DNA of 64,000 nucleotides from Pholis gunnellus (taxonomy: Eukaryota > Chordata > Actinopteri > Perciformes > Pholidae): positions 454,526 to 518,525 of the forward strand of contig OU342817.1 of NCBI GenBank assembly GCA_910591455.2, written 5' to 3'. The notes under the pieces were generated by a model. The model was not told the origin of the DNA. It searched no databases and saw only the letters and a list, made by a program, of their open reading frames with translations. A program made the translations under genes and the position numbers. This document shows, in pieces, positions 46,490-59,319 of the stretch; position 1 is the first letter of the stretch; each line of letters starts with the position of its first letter.

Positions 46490-46784
46490 CACAGTGACAG
46501 GAAACACCAAAACTCTGTACAAAAACCTTTGGAGCAAAGACAACACAATACTGTACAACATCCAGTAGAGGGAGTCTCACTCTGTTTAACTTCAACATGT
46601 GATGACACAGTCTGGATTCTTTCACTCCTGAGACACAGTTGCCATGAAGAACTATAGAAATGACACTAACTTGACATGAGTCTCCTCCTACTGACTGCAG
46701 AGGTGGCTTCATGGCAGAGAACTCTTTGATTCCAGCTGTGAGCATCAGACCAAACACAACTCACAACACTTCACCTCTGTGAAC

Positions 46785-47357
46785 ATGGAAAAACTTGCTG
46801 CAGTTCTGTTCTTTTCAACCCTCGTAGGTACGTATGTTTTTGACAACAAACCTGAAATATAACTTCAGAAGTTAACATTTTAAGGACACAAATCTAGATG
46901 TCATCACTTCATCACTAATAACTGATTAATACATAGTTAACAGAATCATTTGTTTTCACTAAAACATTGTCATAGATTGATGGTTTTCAAATGAAGGCTC
47001 TCTCACTTTGGAACAGATCTCTAAATATAACATGTGGTCTTCCTCACTAGGTAACTCCTTGGAAGATGATATTACTGCCAGCAGTGCTGAAGTGTTTTCA
47101 TCAGAGGGCTTTAGTGTTACTCTGTCCTGTAACTATTCAGTTAAAGCTGATAATCTCCAGTGGTATCGACAGGATCCTGGATCAGCTCCTCAGTTCCTTC
47201 TCCTGATCACTGATACTAAACTGCCTTCAGTGGTGGAAGCAAAACCTCCAAACCCTCGACTGACTGCTAAACTGAATGAGGAGAGAAAACAAGTCCATCT
47301 GGAGATCTCCTCTGCTGCAGTGACAGACTCTGCTGTGTACTACTGTGCTGTGAGGCC
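46785..47357 (+). CDS. TCR V gene V16 (family G)
   Basis: Leader 46785-46827 (MEKLAAVLFFSTLV), intron 223 bp, V exon 47051-47357, RSS 47358-47395. Domain G-N-S-L-E-D-D, VTLSCNYSV (C23), LQWYRQDPG (W41), DSAVYYC (C104), CDR3 start A-V-R. A spacer of about 240 bp (starting cactcctgagacacagttgc) separates it from V15; the same spacer separates V23 and V24. Confidence 0.9.
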
Positions 47358-47539
47358 CACAGTGACAGGAAACACCAAAACTCTGTACAAAAACCTTTGG
47401 AGCAAAGACAACACAATACTGTACAACATCCACTAGAGGGAGTCTCACTCTGTGTAACTTCAACAGTATGTGATGACACAGTCTGGATTCTTTGTAGTGG
47501 TGATAAAAACAAGAGAAAATGAAGCACTGAAGACAAAAC

Positions 47540-48350
47540 AGACTGAAGGAACTGATGATAATGAGGTGATGTGGTATATTATTGATATGAACAATAGTTC
47601 ATCACAATGAAGTATCAATGAAAATCCTCTGACATCTAATAGAGCTGAAATTAAAGTCTGTTAGTCAGTTGTTTTTGTGAGGAACTCAATAATAAACCAT
47701 TTCAACAATGCAAATAATACATATGTTTGAGCATATTGTTTAATATCTGAACTCCTGTTACAGAGTAAACAACAAACAGGAAAGAGTCCTTACCTCCAGC
47801 TAGTACAAAAAGATATTCCTGAACTATAGAAGAGAGGAACTTCTGCTCCTGGAGTAATCTGAACTTTCATTGGCATCTGTTATTGTTCTTTCTCATGATT
47901 CTGGATGGCCACTAGATGACATTGTGACTGCTGTAAATCCTAACTGACAACAGGAGTCCTGACTGATGGATCAACATACAGGAGAATCAGATGAAGAATT
48001 TAACCTTTAAGGTGGTTCATATATAAAACTAGAGAGACATTTATCCTAAGATTACTGACAGTAACCTCTTACATTTAATCTAGAAGAAAACTTCTTATAC
48101 AGTAGAAGTTGGCTGACTGAACTGTCAAAATGTGTGAGATAATGTCGAATGAAAAGTTTTTCTGTGGTACTTTGAAATTATTTGGATGCAAATATGCTAC
48201 ATGCATTTTATTTAAGTAAGGGGAAAAATAGTTACGGTGTCAAAAACAAAGACAATGATACCGATGCTGCAGTCACCATCGTATTAAATATATTTCAGAA
48301 TCAAAAGTAGAGGAAGAGTAACAGAGAAGTGAAGATACAGATCTAAGAGG
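47540..48350. other. Spacer between V16 and V17
   Basis: Decayed common flank to about 47750, then unique AT-rich DNA without V, RSS or recognised element. A fragment at 47815-47840 (gaactatagaagagaggaac) is a broken copy of the family B 5' UTR. Ends with the block shared with 28480-28560. Confidence 0.5.
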
Positions 48351-48441
48351 AGACGGAGAGATTCAGGGAGGAGCTAAGATGTTACTGGAACTTGTTGAAC
48401 ATCAGCTAGTGTCTCCTGTTGATTTAAACCTTGTTGTAGAG

Positions 48442-49091
48442 ATGGAACATTGGCTGTGGATTATTCTTGCTGCTCTGTTCTCTGGTAAGATAGAAAGAAC
48501 AACATGTTCCTCTCTCAACACTTTTCACCAGAAACTCAGCTGTGAGTGTTGTTAATGTTCATTATAGAGAAAAGCAAAAGAGAACTTCTGTTGGTATCTA
48601 GCAGCTTCTAAAGAACTCGTTATATGGTTCAATCTGACATCAGACAGCAGTCAGTGAAACCCAGACTATTGTAAATGTCTGTGTGTCTGACTCTCTGGCT
48701 AGGTAGCTCTTTAACCCGACTGATAGTTGTGCTTTAATCAATCATCTTCATTGATTCATCTCTTCTTCTGCATGTTCTCTTCTTCCTCAGAGTGTAAAGG
48801 AGAAGACAGAGTGTTCCAGTCAACAGAAGATGTCATCGCTACTGCAGGACAGACCGTTACACTTGACTGTACATTTGAAACAACTGACAAATTTCCATAT
48901 TTGTTCTGGTACAAACAAGAAGTCAATGATTTCCCAAAGTACATGCTGAAAAGTTTCTCAAACAATGTAGAAAAAGCTCCAGAGTTCCAGAAAGACAGAT
49001 TTGATGCTACAATCAACAAGACATCAGTTCCTCTGAAGATCCAGAAGCTTCTTCAGTCAGACTCTGCTGTGTACTACTGTGCTCTGAAGCC
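48442..49091 (+). CDS. TCR V gene V17 (family A exon with family C-type leader; variant heptamer)
   Basis: Leader 48442-48484, V exon 48791-49091. Duplicate of V5, including the stranded leader remnant in the intron (about 48690-48709). TLDC, LFWYKQ, SDSAVYYC and A-L-K. The RSS at 49092-49129 has heptamer CACAATG in place of CACAGTG, and the frame reads PTMTGN instead of PTVTGN. The coding exon is intact; recombination may be less efficient. Confidence 0.85.
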
Positions 49092-49129
49092 CACAATGAC
49101 AGGAAACACCAAAACTCTGTACAAAAACC
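49092..49129 (+). other. V recombination signal with CACAATG heptamer
   Basis: The fifth heptamer base is A, unlike every other V gene here. The first three bases (CAC), the most critical for cleavage, are kept. Spacer and nonamer are standard. Confidence 0.9.
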
Positions 49130-49189
49130 TTTGGAGCAAAGACAACACAATACTGTACAACATCCACTAGAGGGAGTCTCACTCTGTGT

Positions 49190-50270
49190 AACTTCAACAG
49201 TATGTGATGACACAGTCTGGATTCTTTGTAGTGGTGATAAAAACAAGAGAAAATGAAGCACTGAAGACAAAACAGACTGAGATCTAAAAGAGCAAATAAT
49301 AAACATTGTTGGTCAATTCTCTGTCACACTCACTTATGTTCTCAACAGCCTAAATCTGAAAAAAATTTAATAAAAGCAAAAGTATATTTGAGTAAAATAT
49401 TTGACAACAGAGAAATGTTCTGATCATATGTAATAGTGTGTCAATATATTTACTGTTATTTTCAAATCCAAAATTCGGGGGGCTAGAGGGTGCAAGAAGT
49501 TAACCTCTGAGGAATCCCCGCTGCCATATGGAGGACTTCTCGTCGCGCAGCTTGAAGCTCCGGATCCTGAGTTTAACCAAGAAACTTGAAGAACCACATC
49601 GACCACTACGAAGTCCTCAGACAGTAAGAGGCTTGTGTCTGGGCAGAGAATAGGTCATAGTGTGTTTATTACCTGTTCTTTCGTTATGTTTTGTTGAAGT
49701 TTACTGTATTGTTAACGTGTTGTTGTGTATGTTTACGGACAGCCGACTTCCATTAGTGTCATGTATAAATTACTGTTGTATTCCAAGCTACTGTAGTAGT
49801 GTTGTGTGTAAATCAGTCACTGCGAGTGAGGTTAGGAACTGTAACTATCAGTTAAAAAACAGAACCGTAGAATTGAATATGAGTTTGCCAGTCAGGTCTC
49901 TGTGTGATAGAGAAACAGTTTCTGTATTTTACTGTGGCGGTGAGCATCTGCCTTTGACTAACCCGCACACACACTCACACACAAATATAGGTTTTGCTGT
50001 TCACTATGAATGTGGATCAGTACCTTGACTATCGACATTGTGAGTGAACACTAATTATGAGACTTAATTTATAGTTTGCTTTTGGTCCCTGATCTCAGGG
50101 TGGTGCCCCGTTGTTATTAATATTTGTTAATAATCTTATGGATATTAATAATTTTATTAACGTCAATAATTTAGTTTTATACTTGCTGATAACCAAACAC
50201 GCTCCTGCCGAATCCCAACAAGAGTCCAATAAAATCCAGTAATTATTGAAGCTGGTTTGTTACATGTGAA
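49190..50270 (+). repeat. Cassette spacer copy 5, internally deleted
   Basis: The common flank stops at about 49470 inside the LINE-associated part and resumes at about 49500 within the module ORF (ESPLPYGG region). About 1.1 kb, including the LINE remnant and the start of the ORF, is lost. The remaining frame is open at 49660-50028. Confidence 0.75.
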
Positions 50271-50384
50271 GTGCTGTGTGAGATTCAGGGAGGAGCTAAG
50301 ATGTTCCTGAACTATAGAAGAGAGAGGAACTTCTATATTCAACAGAGTTCAACACACAAGCCATCAACATTACCTTCATTCAAC

Positions 50385-50837
50385 ATGCTGTCACTGCATC
50401 ATTGTCTGTTTTCTCTGTTTCTATCCACACTAACAGGTAAGTTCAATTATGCAGCAAGAAAAAGCTTAATTCCAATAACATCTGAATGTAAATGATTTAT
50501 TTGGTCTTTTACGCCATGAAATAACAGAGTTATCTCTTCCTTTAGGTGTCAGCTGTGAAGAACTCACTCCAGTCAAGAAAGAAGAGTACAGTTTAAAAAA
50601 CACAACTGTTACTCTGTCCTACAATTACTCCAAAATGTCATCTAGCAATTATTTCTTCTGGTATCGACAACATCCAGGAAACCCACCAGAGTTCATCATC
50701 TCACACTCTGCTTCAGGAAAAATAGGAACTGAACAAATCCCTGGACTGACGATTAAAGTGGATCAAAACCTAATCCATATGAACATCTCCTCTGCTGCAG
50801 TGACAGACTCTGCTGTGTACTACTGTGCTCTGAGGCC
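50385..50837 (+). CDS. TCR V gene V18 (family B, no C23)
   Basis: Leader 50385-50436 (one codon, M, shorter than V6), V exon 50546-50837, RSS 50838-50875. LSYNYSKMSSSNYFF, no C23. CDR2 region SHSASGKIGTEQ is close to V3. CDR3 start A-L-R. Only 22 bp separate the RSS from the TATA-like box of V19. Confidence 0.88.
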
Positions 50838-51071
50838 CACAGTGACAGGAAACACCAAAACTCTGTACAAAAACCTTTGGAGCAAAGACAATAATGGTAT
50901 AAAAGGAGTAAAGTCATCAGTAGAGGAACAACACAGGGCTGTGAATGAGCCCCGTCACTGTGATCAGGTTCCTCCTTCTAATCCACCAACTTGGTGTTGA
51001 TGAAGACTAAACAGAGAGATCACTGCCTTCTTTATACCTGCTGGAGTTCTCAGATACTCAGCACTGCAGAC

Positions 51072-51508
51072 ATGACGCCTCTGTTCATCTCGGTGCTTCT
51101 GGCTGCTGTGAGCCTTGGTATGAACACAACTTTGTGTCCTTGATATCGATCCAACACTGAGATGATTCTTGAACACACTAATACTGTTTGTTTCTATTTC
51201 ACAGAATGCAGAGCACAAAAAGATAATGTGCTGCAGCCAAAAGGAGATGTGACGGCTACTGAAGGAGAGGCAGTAACACTTGGCTGTCAATACAACAGCA
51301 CTTCATCAAATTATTATCTCTTCTGGTACAAACAGGATGGAAACAACAGACCCAAATTCATCCTGAGCCGCTTTAAGATTGGTTCGGGGAAAACAGAGGA
51401 CGAGGAGAGATTTTCATCTACACTGAATTCCACCTTAAGATCAGTTCCTCTGAAGATCCAGAAGCTTCTTCAGTCAGACTCTGCTGTGTACTACTGTGCT
51501 CTGAAGCC
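51072..51508 (+). CDS. TCR V gene V19 (family D)
   Basis: Leader 51072-51117, V exon 51205-51508, RSS 51509-51546. Near-copy of V8: SSNYYLFWYKQ for SSNHYLFWYKQ and A-L-K for A-L-Q. VTLGCQ holds C23. TATA-like tataaaag at 50898-50905, adjacent to the V18/V19 fusion point. Confidence 0.9.
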
Positions 51509-51599
51509 CACAGTGACAGGAAACACCAAAACTCTGTACAAAAACCTTTGGAGCAAAGACAACACAATACTGTACAACATCCAGTAGAGGGAGTCTCAC

Positions 51600-53380
51600 T
51601 CTGTTTAACTTCAACAGTATGTGATGACACAGTCTGGATTCTTTGTAGTGGTGATAAAAACAACAGGAAATGAAGCACTGAAGACAAAACAGACTGAGAT
51701 CTAAAAGAGCAAATAATAAACATTGTTGGTCAATTCTGTCACACTCACTTATGTTCTCAACAGTCTAAATCTGAAACTATTTTAATAAAAGCAAAAGTAT
51801 ATTTGAGTAAAATATTTGACAACAGAAACATGTTCTGATCATATGTAATAGTGTGTCAATATATTTACTGTTATTTACAAATCCACTATTGACAGATGAC
51901 ACAATTTCAATAGAGTATCTCATAAACTGGTTGTCATCACAGACTCAGGCTGTGATTGATTTTGTTCTTTTCTTTATAAAAGCAGTTTCTCTTTTGTTCT
52001 GTCAGGGTGTGAAATCTTGTGGTGTTCACAGGGTTCAATCATAGGTCCTCTCATTTTATATTTACATGTTGTCTTTGGATCAAATTATGTTGAAACACAA
52101 CATCAGCTTCCAATGTGTTGCTGATTTGATGAAAGAGTGTTGGGAATTCACCATGTGGTTGGAACAAAGGGAGTTGGGCCTACAGGGTAGTCAACAGCCT
52201 GATTTGGGTTAAGATCAAACCAAACCCCACGAGACGTTAAATCTCACCTGGGTGTGATTCTTTGTCCAAACTCAACACTGTGGGCTCATTGGACGATGGC
52301 CACAGGCATCACAGGGGGCTCCCTGTGATGCAGCCCTGCTGTCCCTGAGACTATAAAACTCTGCGTTACCTCCAGCTCTGTGCCATCCCGTCTGACTCGA
52401 CTTGGATGAAAGGAGGCACAAACAACTTTGGTGCTTTTAAGAAAACCTAGGAATAGTTCTACATTCGCTGGACGAACAATAGACCTGAAGAAGAGAAGTG
52501 GACAACTTGCCTGCAGAAGGAAGAAAATGTATTCTTCAGAGGAAGAGAAGGACATTTTCTTATTCCAATCAAGTCAACATTTGCTGGTCGTGAGGACGAG
52601 AATTCCCTTAACTTCCGAGGAATCCCCGCTGACATATGGAGGACTTATCACCGCGCAGCTTGAAGCTCCGGATCCTGAGTTAAACCAAAAAACTCAAAGA
52701 ACCACATCGACCACTACGAAGTCCTCAGACAGTAAGAGGCTTGTGTCTGGGCAGAGAATAGGCCATAGTGTGTTTATTACCTGTTGTTTTGTTTTGTTTT
52801 GTTTAAGTTACTGTATTGTTAACATGTCGTTGTATATGTTTACGGACCGCCGACTTCCGTTTGTGCCGTGTTGCAATTACTGTTGTATTCCAAGCTACTG
52901 TAGTAGTGTTGTGTGTAAATCAGTCACCGCAAGTGACGTTAGGAACTGTAACTATCAGTTAAAAAAACAGAACCGTAGAATTGAATATGAGTTTGCCAGT
53001 CAGGTCTCTGTGTGATAGAGAAACAGTTTCTGTGTTTTACTGTGGCGGTGAGCATCTGCCTTTGAATGACCCGCACACACACACTCACACACAAATATAG
53101 GTTTTGCTATTCACTATGAATGTGGAACAGTACCTTGACTATCGACATTGTGAGTGAACACTAATTCTGAGACTTAATTTATAGATTGTTTTTGTTCCCT
53201 GATCTCAGGGTGGTGCCCCGTTGTTATTAACAAATATTAAAATTCTTATGGATATTAATAATTTTATTAAGGTCAATAATTTAGTTTTATACTTGCTGAT
53301 AACCAAACACGCTCCTGCCAAATCCCAACAAGAGTCCAATAAAATCCAGTAATTATTGAAGCTGGTTCGTTACATGTGAA
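51600..53380 (+). repeat. Cassette spacer copy 6
   Basis: Same layout as copy 1. Module frame open at 52428-53015 (195 codons); dropping three bases in AGRTIDL-KKRS keeps the frame. KDIFLFQ replaces KDRFLFQ. A dinucleotide expansion (cacacacactc) lies near 53075. Confidence 0.7.
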
Positions 53381-53494
53381 GTGCTGTGTGAGATTCAGGG
53401 AGGAGCTAAGATGTTCCTGAACTATAGAAGAGAGAGGAACTTCTATATTCAACAGAGTTCAACACACAAGCCATCAACATTACCTTCATTCAAC

Positions 53495-53968
53495 ATGCTG
53501 TCACTGCATCATTGTCTGTTTTCTCTGTTTCTATCCACACTAACAGGTAAGTTCAATTATGCAGCAGGAAAAAGCTTAATTCCAATAACATCTGAATGTA
53601 AATGATTTATTTGGTCTTTTACGCCATGAAATAACAGAGTTATCTCTTCCTTTAGGTGTCAGCTGTGAAGAACTCACTCCAATCAATAAAGAAGAGTACA
53701 GTTTAGAAAACACAACTGTTACTCTGTCCTACAATTACTCTAAACAAGCTGCTGGCAATGATTATTTCTTCTGGTATCGACAACATCCAGGAAAACCACC
53801 AGAGTTCATCATGTTCATCTCAGGGCTTAACATTAGAAAAAAAACAGAATCTTTGAAATCGGACACAAGGTTCTTTACTGAACTGTCAGAAGATAAGCAT
53901 CGTGTGGATCTGCAGATCTCCTCTGCTGCAGTGACAGACTCTGCTGTGTACTACTGTGCTCAGAGGCC
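53495..53968 (+). CDS. TCR V gene V20 (family B, no C23, long CDR2)
   Basis: Leader 53495-53546, V exon 53656-53968 (313 nt), RSS 53969-54006 (nonamer ACAAAAACA). LSYNYSKQAAGNDYFF, no C23. Same CDR2 as V12. CDR3 start A-Q-R, the only Gln at this position. Head of the triplet V20-V21-V22. Confidence 0.88.
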
Positions 53969-54228
53969 CACAGTGACAGGAAACACCAAAACTCTGTACA
54001 AAAACACAAGCTGACACACTGACAAGCTGCTGGAAGTCTTTTTTCCACTCTGTTGGACTGAACTTTCTACCTCCACTAGAGGGTGACATCATCAAGTAGG
54101 CGGTGCACTACTTCTGCTCTGTGTTCAACCATTCAGTGAATAATAAGTGCTGCTGTGAAGAGAACAATTCTCAGACTGGATGTTGAGCATCAGCTAGTTT
54201 CTCCTGTTGATTAAACCTTGTTGTAGAG

Positions 54229-54708
54229 ATGGAACATTGGCTGTGGATTATTCTTGCTGCTCTGTTCTCTGGTAGGACAGAAAGAACATGTTTTTAATAT
54301 TTTCTAAAGATTGATATAAACTAGAGTTCTGTCTTCATTTTCCACTGTCTTCTCCTCTCAGCCTCATGAACAATGTTCATCTAACAGCTTCATCTTCTCT
54401 ACTTTTTACAGGACTAACAGCTGGAGACACAATCTCTCCTGAAGAAGATGAAGTGAGTAAAAGAGAAGGAGAATCTGTCTCACTCAGATGTGACTATGAG
54501 ACAACATCAGACTATGTTTACCTGTATTGGTACAAACATTCTGACCTTCAGGCTCCTCAGTTTATTCTCTGGAAAGGAGCAAGAAAGCGAACAAACCAAT
54601 ATATTCCTGATGAACGATATGAATCTCAAACAAGTACAAACTCAGCTGAACTGACCATAAGGAGACTGACCCTGACAGACACAGCTCTCTACTACTGTGC
54701 TCTAGAAA
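54229..54708 (+). CDS. TCR V gene V21 (family C)
   Basis: Leader 54229-54271, V exon 54412-54708, RSS 54709-54747 (23-bp spacer). V exon protein appears the same as V13 (VYLYWYKH, ILWKGARK, STNSAELT). Confidence 0.9.
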
Positions 54709-54749
54709 CACAGTGATCCAAAGTGTACAAGAGGCTGTACAAAAACCTG

Positions 54750-55295
54750 AACACACATATCTGACTACTCTTCAAAGAGGAGGGAAGTGGTATTCAAACC
54801 ACAGCTTCATATCAGATGGATTCTGAGGATTCCTGTTTGGTCAGAGTCTCTGTGGTTACAGCTGCTAATGAAACACTGTGGGAGGATCCACATGAGCAGC
54901 AGATCCACATCCAACAAACCACCTGTATGATGGTTCAGACACAAGACACCATGACCACAAAGAAATGGACACTGACTTACTGACTGAATCCTCATTAGAA
55001 CACAGTGAGCTCCTTCCATTGTTCACTATTCTCTGATATCTGGAGATACTGTCCACACAGACACTGAAACACGAACCATCACAACTCTAAAAGTGAACTT
55101 CAATGACAAACCACCTGTATGATAGTAAACACAAGACCATTTTACAGACTTGACCATTGAGGTTCAATCACTAACATGTTGTCAGGAAGAGTCGTGCTTC
55201 AATCACATGGTTCCATCCGTTCAGTTAGAATCTCTAGAAAGTTGTTTCTCTGCAGATTAACTTCTCTGCAGATTCCTCCTTCAGTGTGACCTTCT

Positions 55296-55344
<49 letters not shown>

Positions 55345-55480
55345 GTGCAGCATCACTGTCATTTCTAAAAGTTCCATCATTCTGAATGTGAACAGACCAC
55401 AGTAGGAGGAGGAGCTGAGGTTTCATGTTGGAACTGAAGAGCTGCTGTGTTCTCTCTATTGTTCATTCAGAACAAGTGAA
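54750..55480. repeat. Family C to family F spacer, second copy
   Basis: Copy of 43875-44580 with a longer (GAT)n tract (55298-55345). Confidence 0.85.
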
Positions 55481-55484
55481 GATA

Positions 55485-55933
55485 ATGCAGCTCTTTTTAG
55501 TTTGGTTGATGACGTTCATGTTTCAAACTGGTAAGTCAACTTTAACAAGAGATCTTGGACCTGATTCATGAAATATGTCAGAAATCAAGAACCCTTTTTC
55601 TACCATTGAACTCAGTTTAAAGAAACACGAATGGTGAAATGTATCTTTGTTCTTTTCAGGGTCCTCTGAGAATTCAGTGAAACCATTTAAAGATGTAGTG
55701 GTGGCTTTGAAAGGAGACAATGTGACTCTCTCCTGCAACTATACAGGATCTGTACAAAACCTCTACTGGTATCAACAGAAGTCCAGTTCATCTCCACAGC
55801 TTCTCATCATGGAATATTCAGAGAAAATAGCAGGGTTGTCTCTTACACATGACAAAAAATCTAAAGAGTTTCATCTGGAGATCTCCTCTGCTGCAGTGAC
55901 AGACTCTGCTGTGTACTACTGTGCTCTGAGGCC
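55485..55933 (+). CDS. TCR V gene V22 (family F)
   Basis: Leader 55485-55530, V exon 55660-55933, RSS 55934-55971. Differs from V14 mainly at GSSENSV for GSSEDSV. CDR3 start A-L-R. Its 3' flank, unlike V14 and V27, is the LINE/module type. Confidence 0.9.
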
Positions 55934-56019
55934 CACAGTGACAGGAAACACCAAAACTCTGTACAAAAACCTTTGGAGCAAAGACAACACAATACTGTAC
56001 AACATCCACTAGAGGGAGT

Positions 56020-57800
56020 CTCACTCTGTGTAACTTCAACAGTATGTGATGACACAGTCTGGATTCTTTGTAGTGGTGATAAAAACAAGAGAAAATGAAG
56101 CACTGAAGACAAAACAGACTGAGATCTAAAAGAGCAAATAATAAACATTGTTGGTCAATTCTCCATCACACTCACTTATGTTCTCAACAGTCTAAATCTG
56201 AAACAATTTTAATAGCAAAAGTATATTTGAGTAAAATATTTGACAACAGAGAAATGTTCTGATCATATGTAATAGTGTGTCAATATATTTACTGTTATTT
56301 CCAAATCCACTATTGACAGATGACACAATTTCAATAAAGTATCTCATAAACTGGTTGTCATCACAGACTCAGGCTTTGATTGATTTTGTTCTTTTCTTTA
56401 TAAAAGCAGTTTCTCTTTTGTTCTGTCAGGGTGTGAAATCTTGTGGTGTTCACAGGGTTCAATCATAGGTCCTCTCATTTTATATTTACATGTTGTCTTT
56501 GGATCAAATTATGTTCAAACACAACATCAGCTTCCATTGTGTTGCTGATTTGATGAAAGAGTGTTGGGAATTCACCACGTGGTTGGAACAAAGGGAGTTG
56601 GGCCTACAGGGTAGTCAACAGCCTGATTTGGGTTAAGATCAAACCAAACCCCACGAGACGTTAAATCTCACCTGGGTGTGATTCTTTGTCCAAACTCAAC
56701 ACTGTGGGCTCATTGGACGATGGCCACAGGCACCACAGGAGGCTCCCTGTGATGCAGCCCTGCTGTCCCTGAGACCATAAAACTCTGCGTTACCTCCAGC
56801 TCTGTGCCATCCCGTCTGAATCGATTTGGATGAAAGGAGGCACAAACAACATTGTTGCTTTTAAGAAAACCTAGGAATAGTTCTACATTCACTGGATGAA
56901 CAATAGACCTCCTGAAGAAGAGAAGTGGACAACTTGCCTGCAGAAGGAAGAAAATGTATTCTTCAGAGGAAGAGAAGGACAGATTCTTATTCCAATCAAG
57001 TCAACATTTGCTGGTCGAAAGGACGAGAATTCCCTTAACTTCCGAGGAATCCCCGCTGCCATATGGAGGACTTATCACCGCGCAGCTTGAACCTCCGGAT
57101 CCCGAGTTTCACCAAAAAACTCAAAGAACCATATCGACCACTACGAAGTCCTCGGACAGTAAGAGGCTTGTGTCTGGGCAGAGAATAGGTCATAGTGTGT
57201 TTATTACCTGTTGTTTCGTTTTGTTTAAGTTACTGTATTGTTAACGTGTTGTTGTATATGTTTACGGACCGCCGACTTCCGTTTGTGCCGTGTAGCAATT
57301 ACTGTTGTATTCCAAGCTACTGTAGTAGTGTTGTGTGTAAATCAGTCACTGCGAGTGAGGTTAGGAACTGTAACTATCAGTTAAAAAACAGAACCGTAGA
57401 ATTGAATATGAGTTTGCCAGTCAGGTCTCTGTGTGATAGAGAAACAGTTTCTGTATTTTACTGTGGTGGTGAGCATCTGCCTTTGACTGACCCGCACACA
57501 CACTCACACACAAATATAGGTTTTGCTGTTCACTATGAATGTGGAACAGTACCTTGACTGTCGACATTGTGAGTGAACACTAATTATGAGACTTCATTTA
57601 TAGTTTGCTTTTGGTCCCTGATCTCAAGGTGGTGCCCCGTTATTAACATTTGTTAATAATCTTATGGATATTAATAATTGTATTAAGGTCAATCATTTTG
57701 TTTTAAACTTGCTGATAACCAAACACGCTCCTGCCAAATCCCAACAAGAGTCCAATAAAATCCAGTAATTATTGAAGCTGGTTCGTTACATGTGAAGTGC
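56020..57800 (+). repeat. Cassette spacer copy 7
   Basis: Same layout as copy 1. The module ORF (56954-57244) is cut to 96 codons by loss of one 5-bp gtttt unit near 57220; the rest is open in another frame (57195-57557). Confidence 0.7.
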
Positions 57801-57910
57801 TGTGTGAGATTCAGGGAGGAGCTAAGATGTTCCTGAACTATAGAAGAGAGAGGAACTTCTATATTCAACAGAGTTCAACACACAAACCATCAACATTACC
57901 TTCATTCAAT

Positions 57911-58367
57911 ATGCTGTCACTGCATCATTGTCTGTTTTCTCTAATGTTTCTATCCACACTAACAGGTAAGTTCAATTATGCAGCAAGAAAAAGCTTAATT
58001 CCAATAACATCTGAAAGTAAATGATCTATTTCGTCCTTTCACGCCATGAAATAACAGAGTTATCTCTTCCTTTAGGTGTCAGCTGTGAAGAACTCACTCC
58101 AGTCAAGAAAGAAGAGTACAGTTTAGAAGACACAACTGTTACTCTGTCCTACAATTACTCCAAAATGTCATCTAGTGATTATTTTTTCTGGTATCGACAA
58201 CATCCAGGAAAACCACCAGAGTTCATCATCTCCCACTCTGCTTCAGGAAGTGTAATTCATTTTAAAATCACTGGACTGAAGATCAAAGTGGATCAAAACC
58301 TAATCCATATGAACATCTCCTCTGCTGCAGTGACAGACTCTGCTGTGTACTACTGTGCTCTGCAGCC
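57911..58367 (+). CDS. TCR V gene V23 (family B, no C23)
   Basis: Leader 57911-57965, intron 110 bp, V exon 58076-58367, RSS 58368-58405. LSYNYSKMSSSDYFF, no C23. Distinct CDR2 region SHSASGSVIHFK, CDR3 start A-L-Q. Its 3' spacer matches V15-V16 and leads to family G. Confidence 0.88.
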
Positions 58368-58662
58368 CACAGTGACAGGAAACACCAAAACTCTGTACAA
58401 AAACCTTTGGAGCAAAGACAACACAATACTGTACAACATCCAGTAGAGGGAGTCTCACTCTGTGTAACTTCAACATGTGATGACACAGTCTGGATTCTTT
58501 CACTCCTGAGACACAGTTGCCATGAAGAACTATAGAAATGACACTAACTTGACATGAGTCTCCTCCTACTGACTGCAGAGGTGGCTTCATGGCAGAGAAC
58601 TCTTTGATTCCAGCTGTGAGCATCAGACCAAACACAACTCACAACACTTCACCTCTGTGAAC

Positions 58663-59235
58663 ATGGAAAAACTTGCTGCAGTTCTGTTCTTTTCAACCCT
58701 CGTAGGTACGTATGTTTTTGACAACAAACCTGAAATATAACTTCAGAAGTCAACATTTTAAGGACACAAATCTAGATGTCATCACTTCATCACTAATAAC
58801 TGATTAATACATAGTTAACAGAATCATTTGTTTTCACTAAAACATTGTCATAGATTGATGGTTTTCAAATGAAGACTCTCTCACTTTGGAACAGATCTCT
58901 AAATATAACATGTGGTCTTCCTCACTAGGTAACTCCTTGGAAGATGATATTACTGCCAGCAGTGCTGAAGTGTTTTCATCAGAGGGCTTTAGTGTTACTC
59001 TGTCCTGTAACTATTCAGTTAAAGCTGAGAATCTCCAGTGGTATCGACAGGATCCTGGATCAGCTCCTCAGTTCCTTCTCCTGATCACTGATACTAAACT
59101 GCCTTCAGTGGTGGAAGCAAAACCTCCAAACCCTCGACTGACTGCTAAACTGAATGAGGAGAGAAAACAAGTCCATCTGGAGATCTCCTCTGCTGCAGTG
59201 ACAGACTCTGCTGTGTACTACTGTGCTCTGAGGCC
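58663..59235 (+). CDS. TCR V gene V24 (family G)
   Basis: Leader 58663-58705, V exon 58929-59235, RSS 59236-59273. Near-copy of V16: VKAENLQW for VKADNLQW, and A-L-R for A-V-R. VTLSC holds C23. Confidence 0.9.
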
Positions 59236-59319
59236 CACAGTGACAGGAAACACCAAAACTCTGTACAAAAACCTTTGGAGCAAAGACAACACAATACTGT
59301 ACAACATCCAGTAGAGGGA

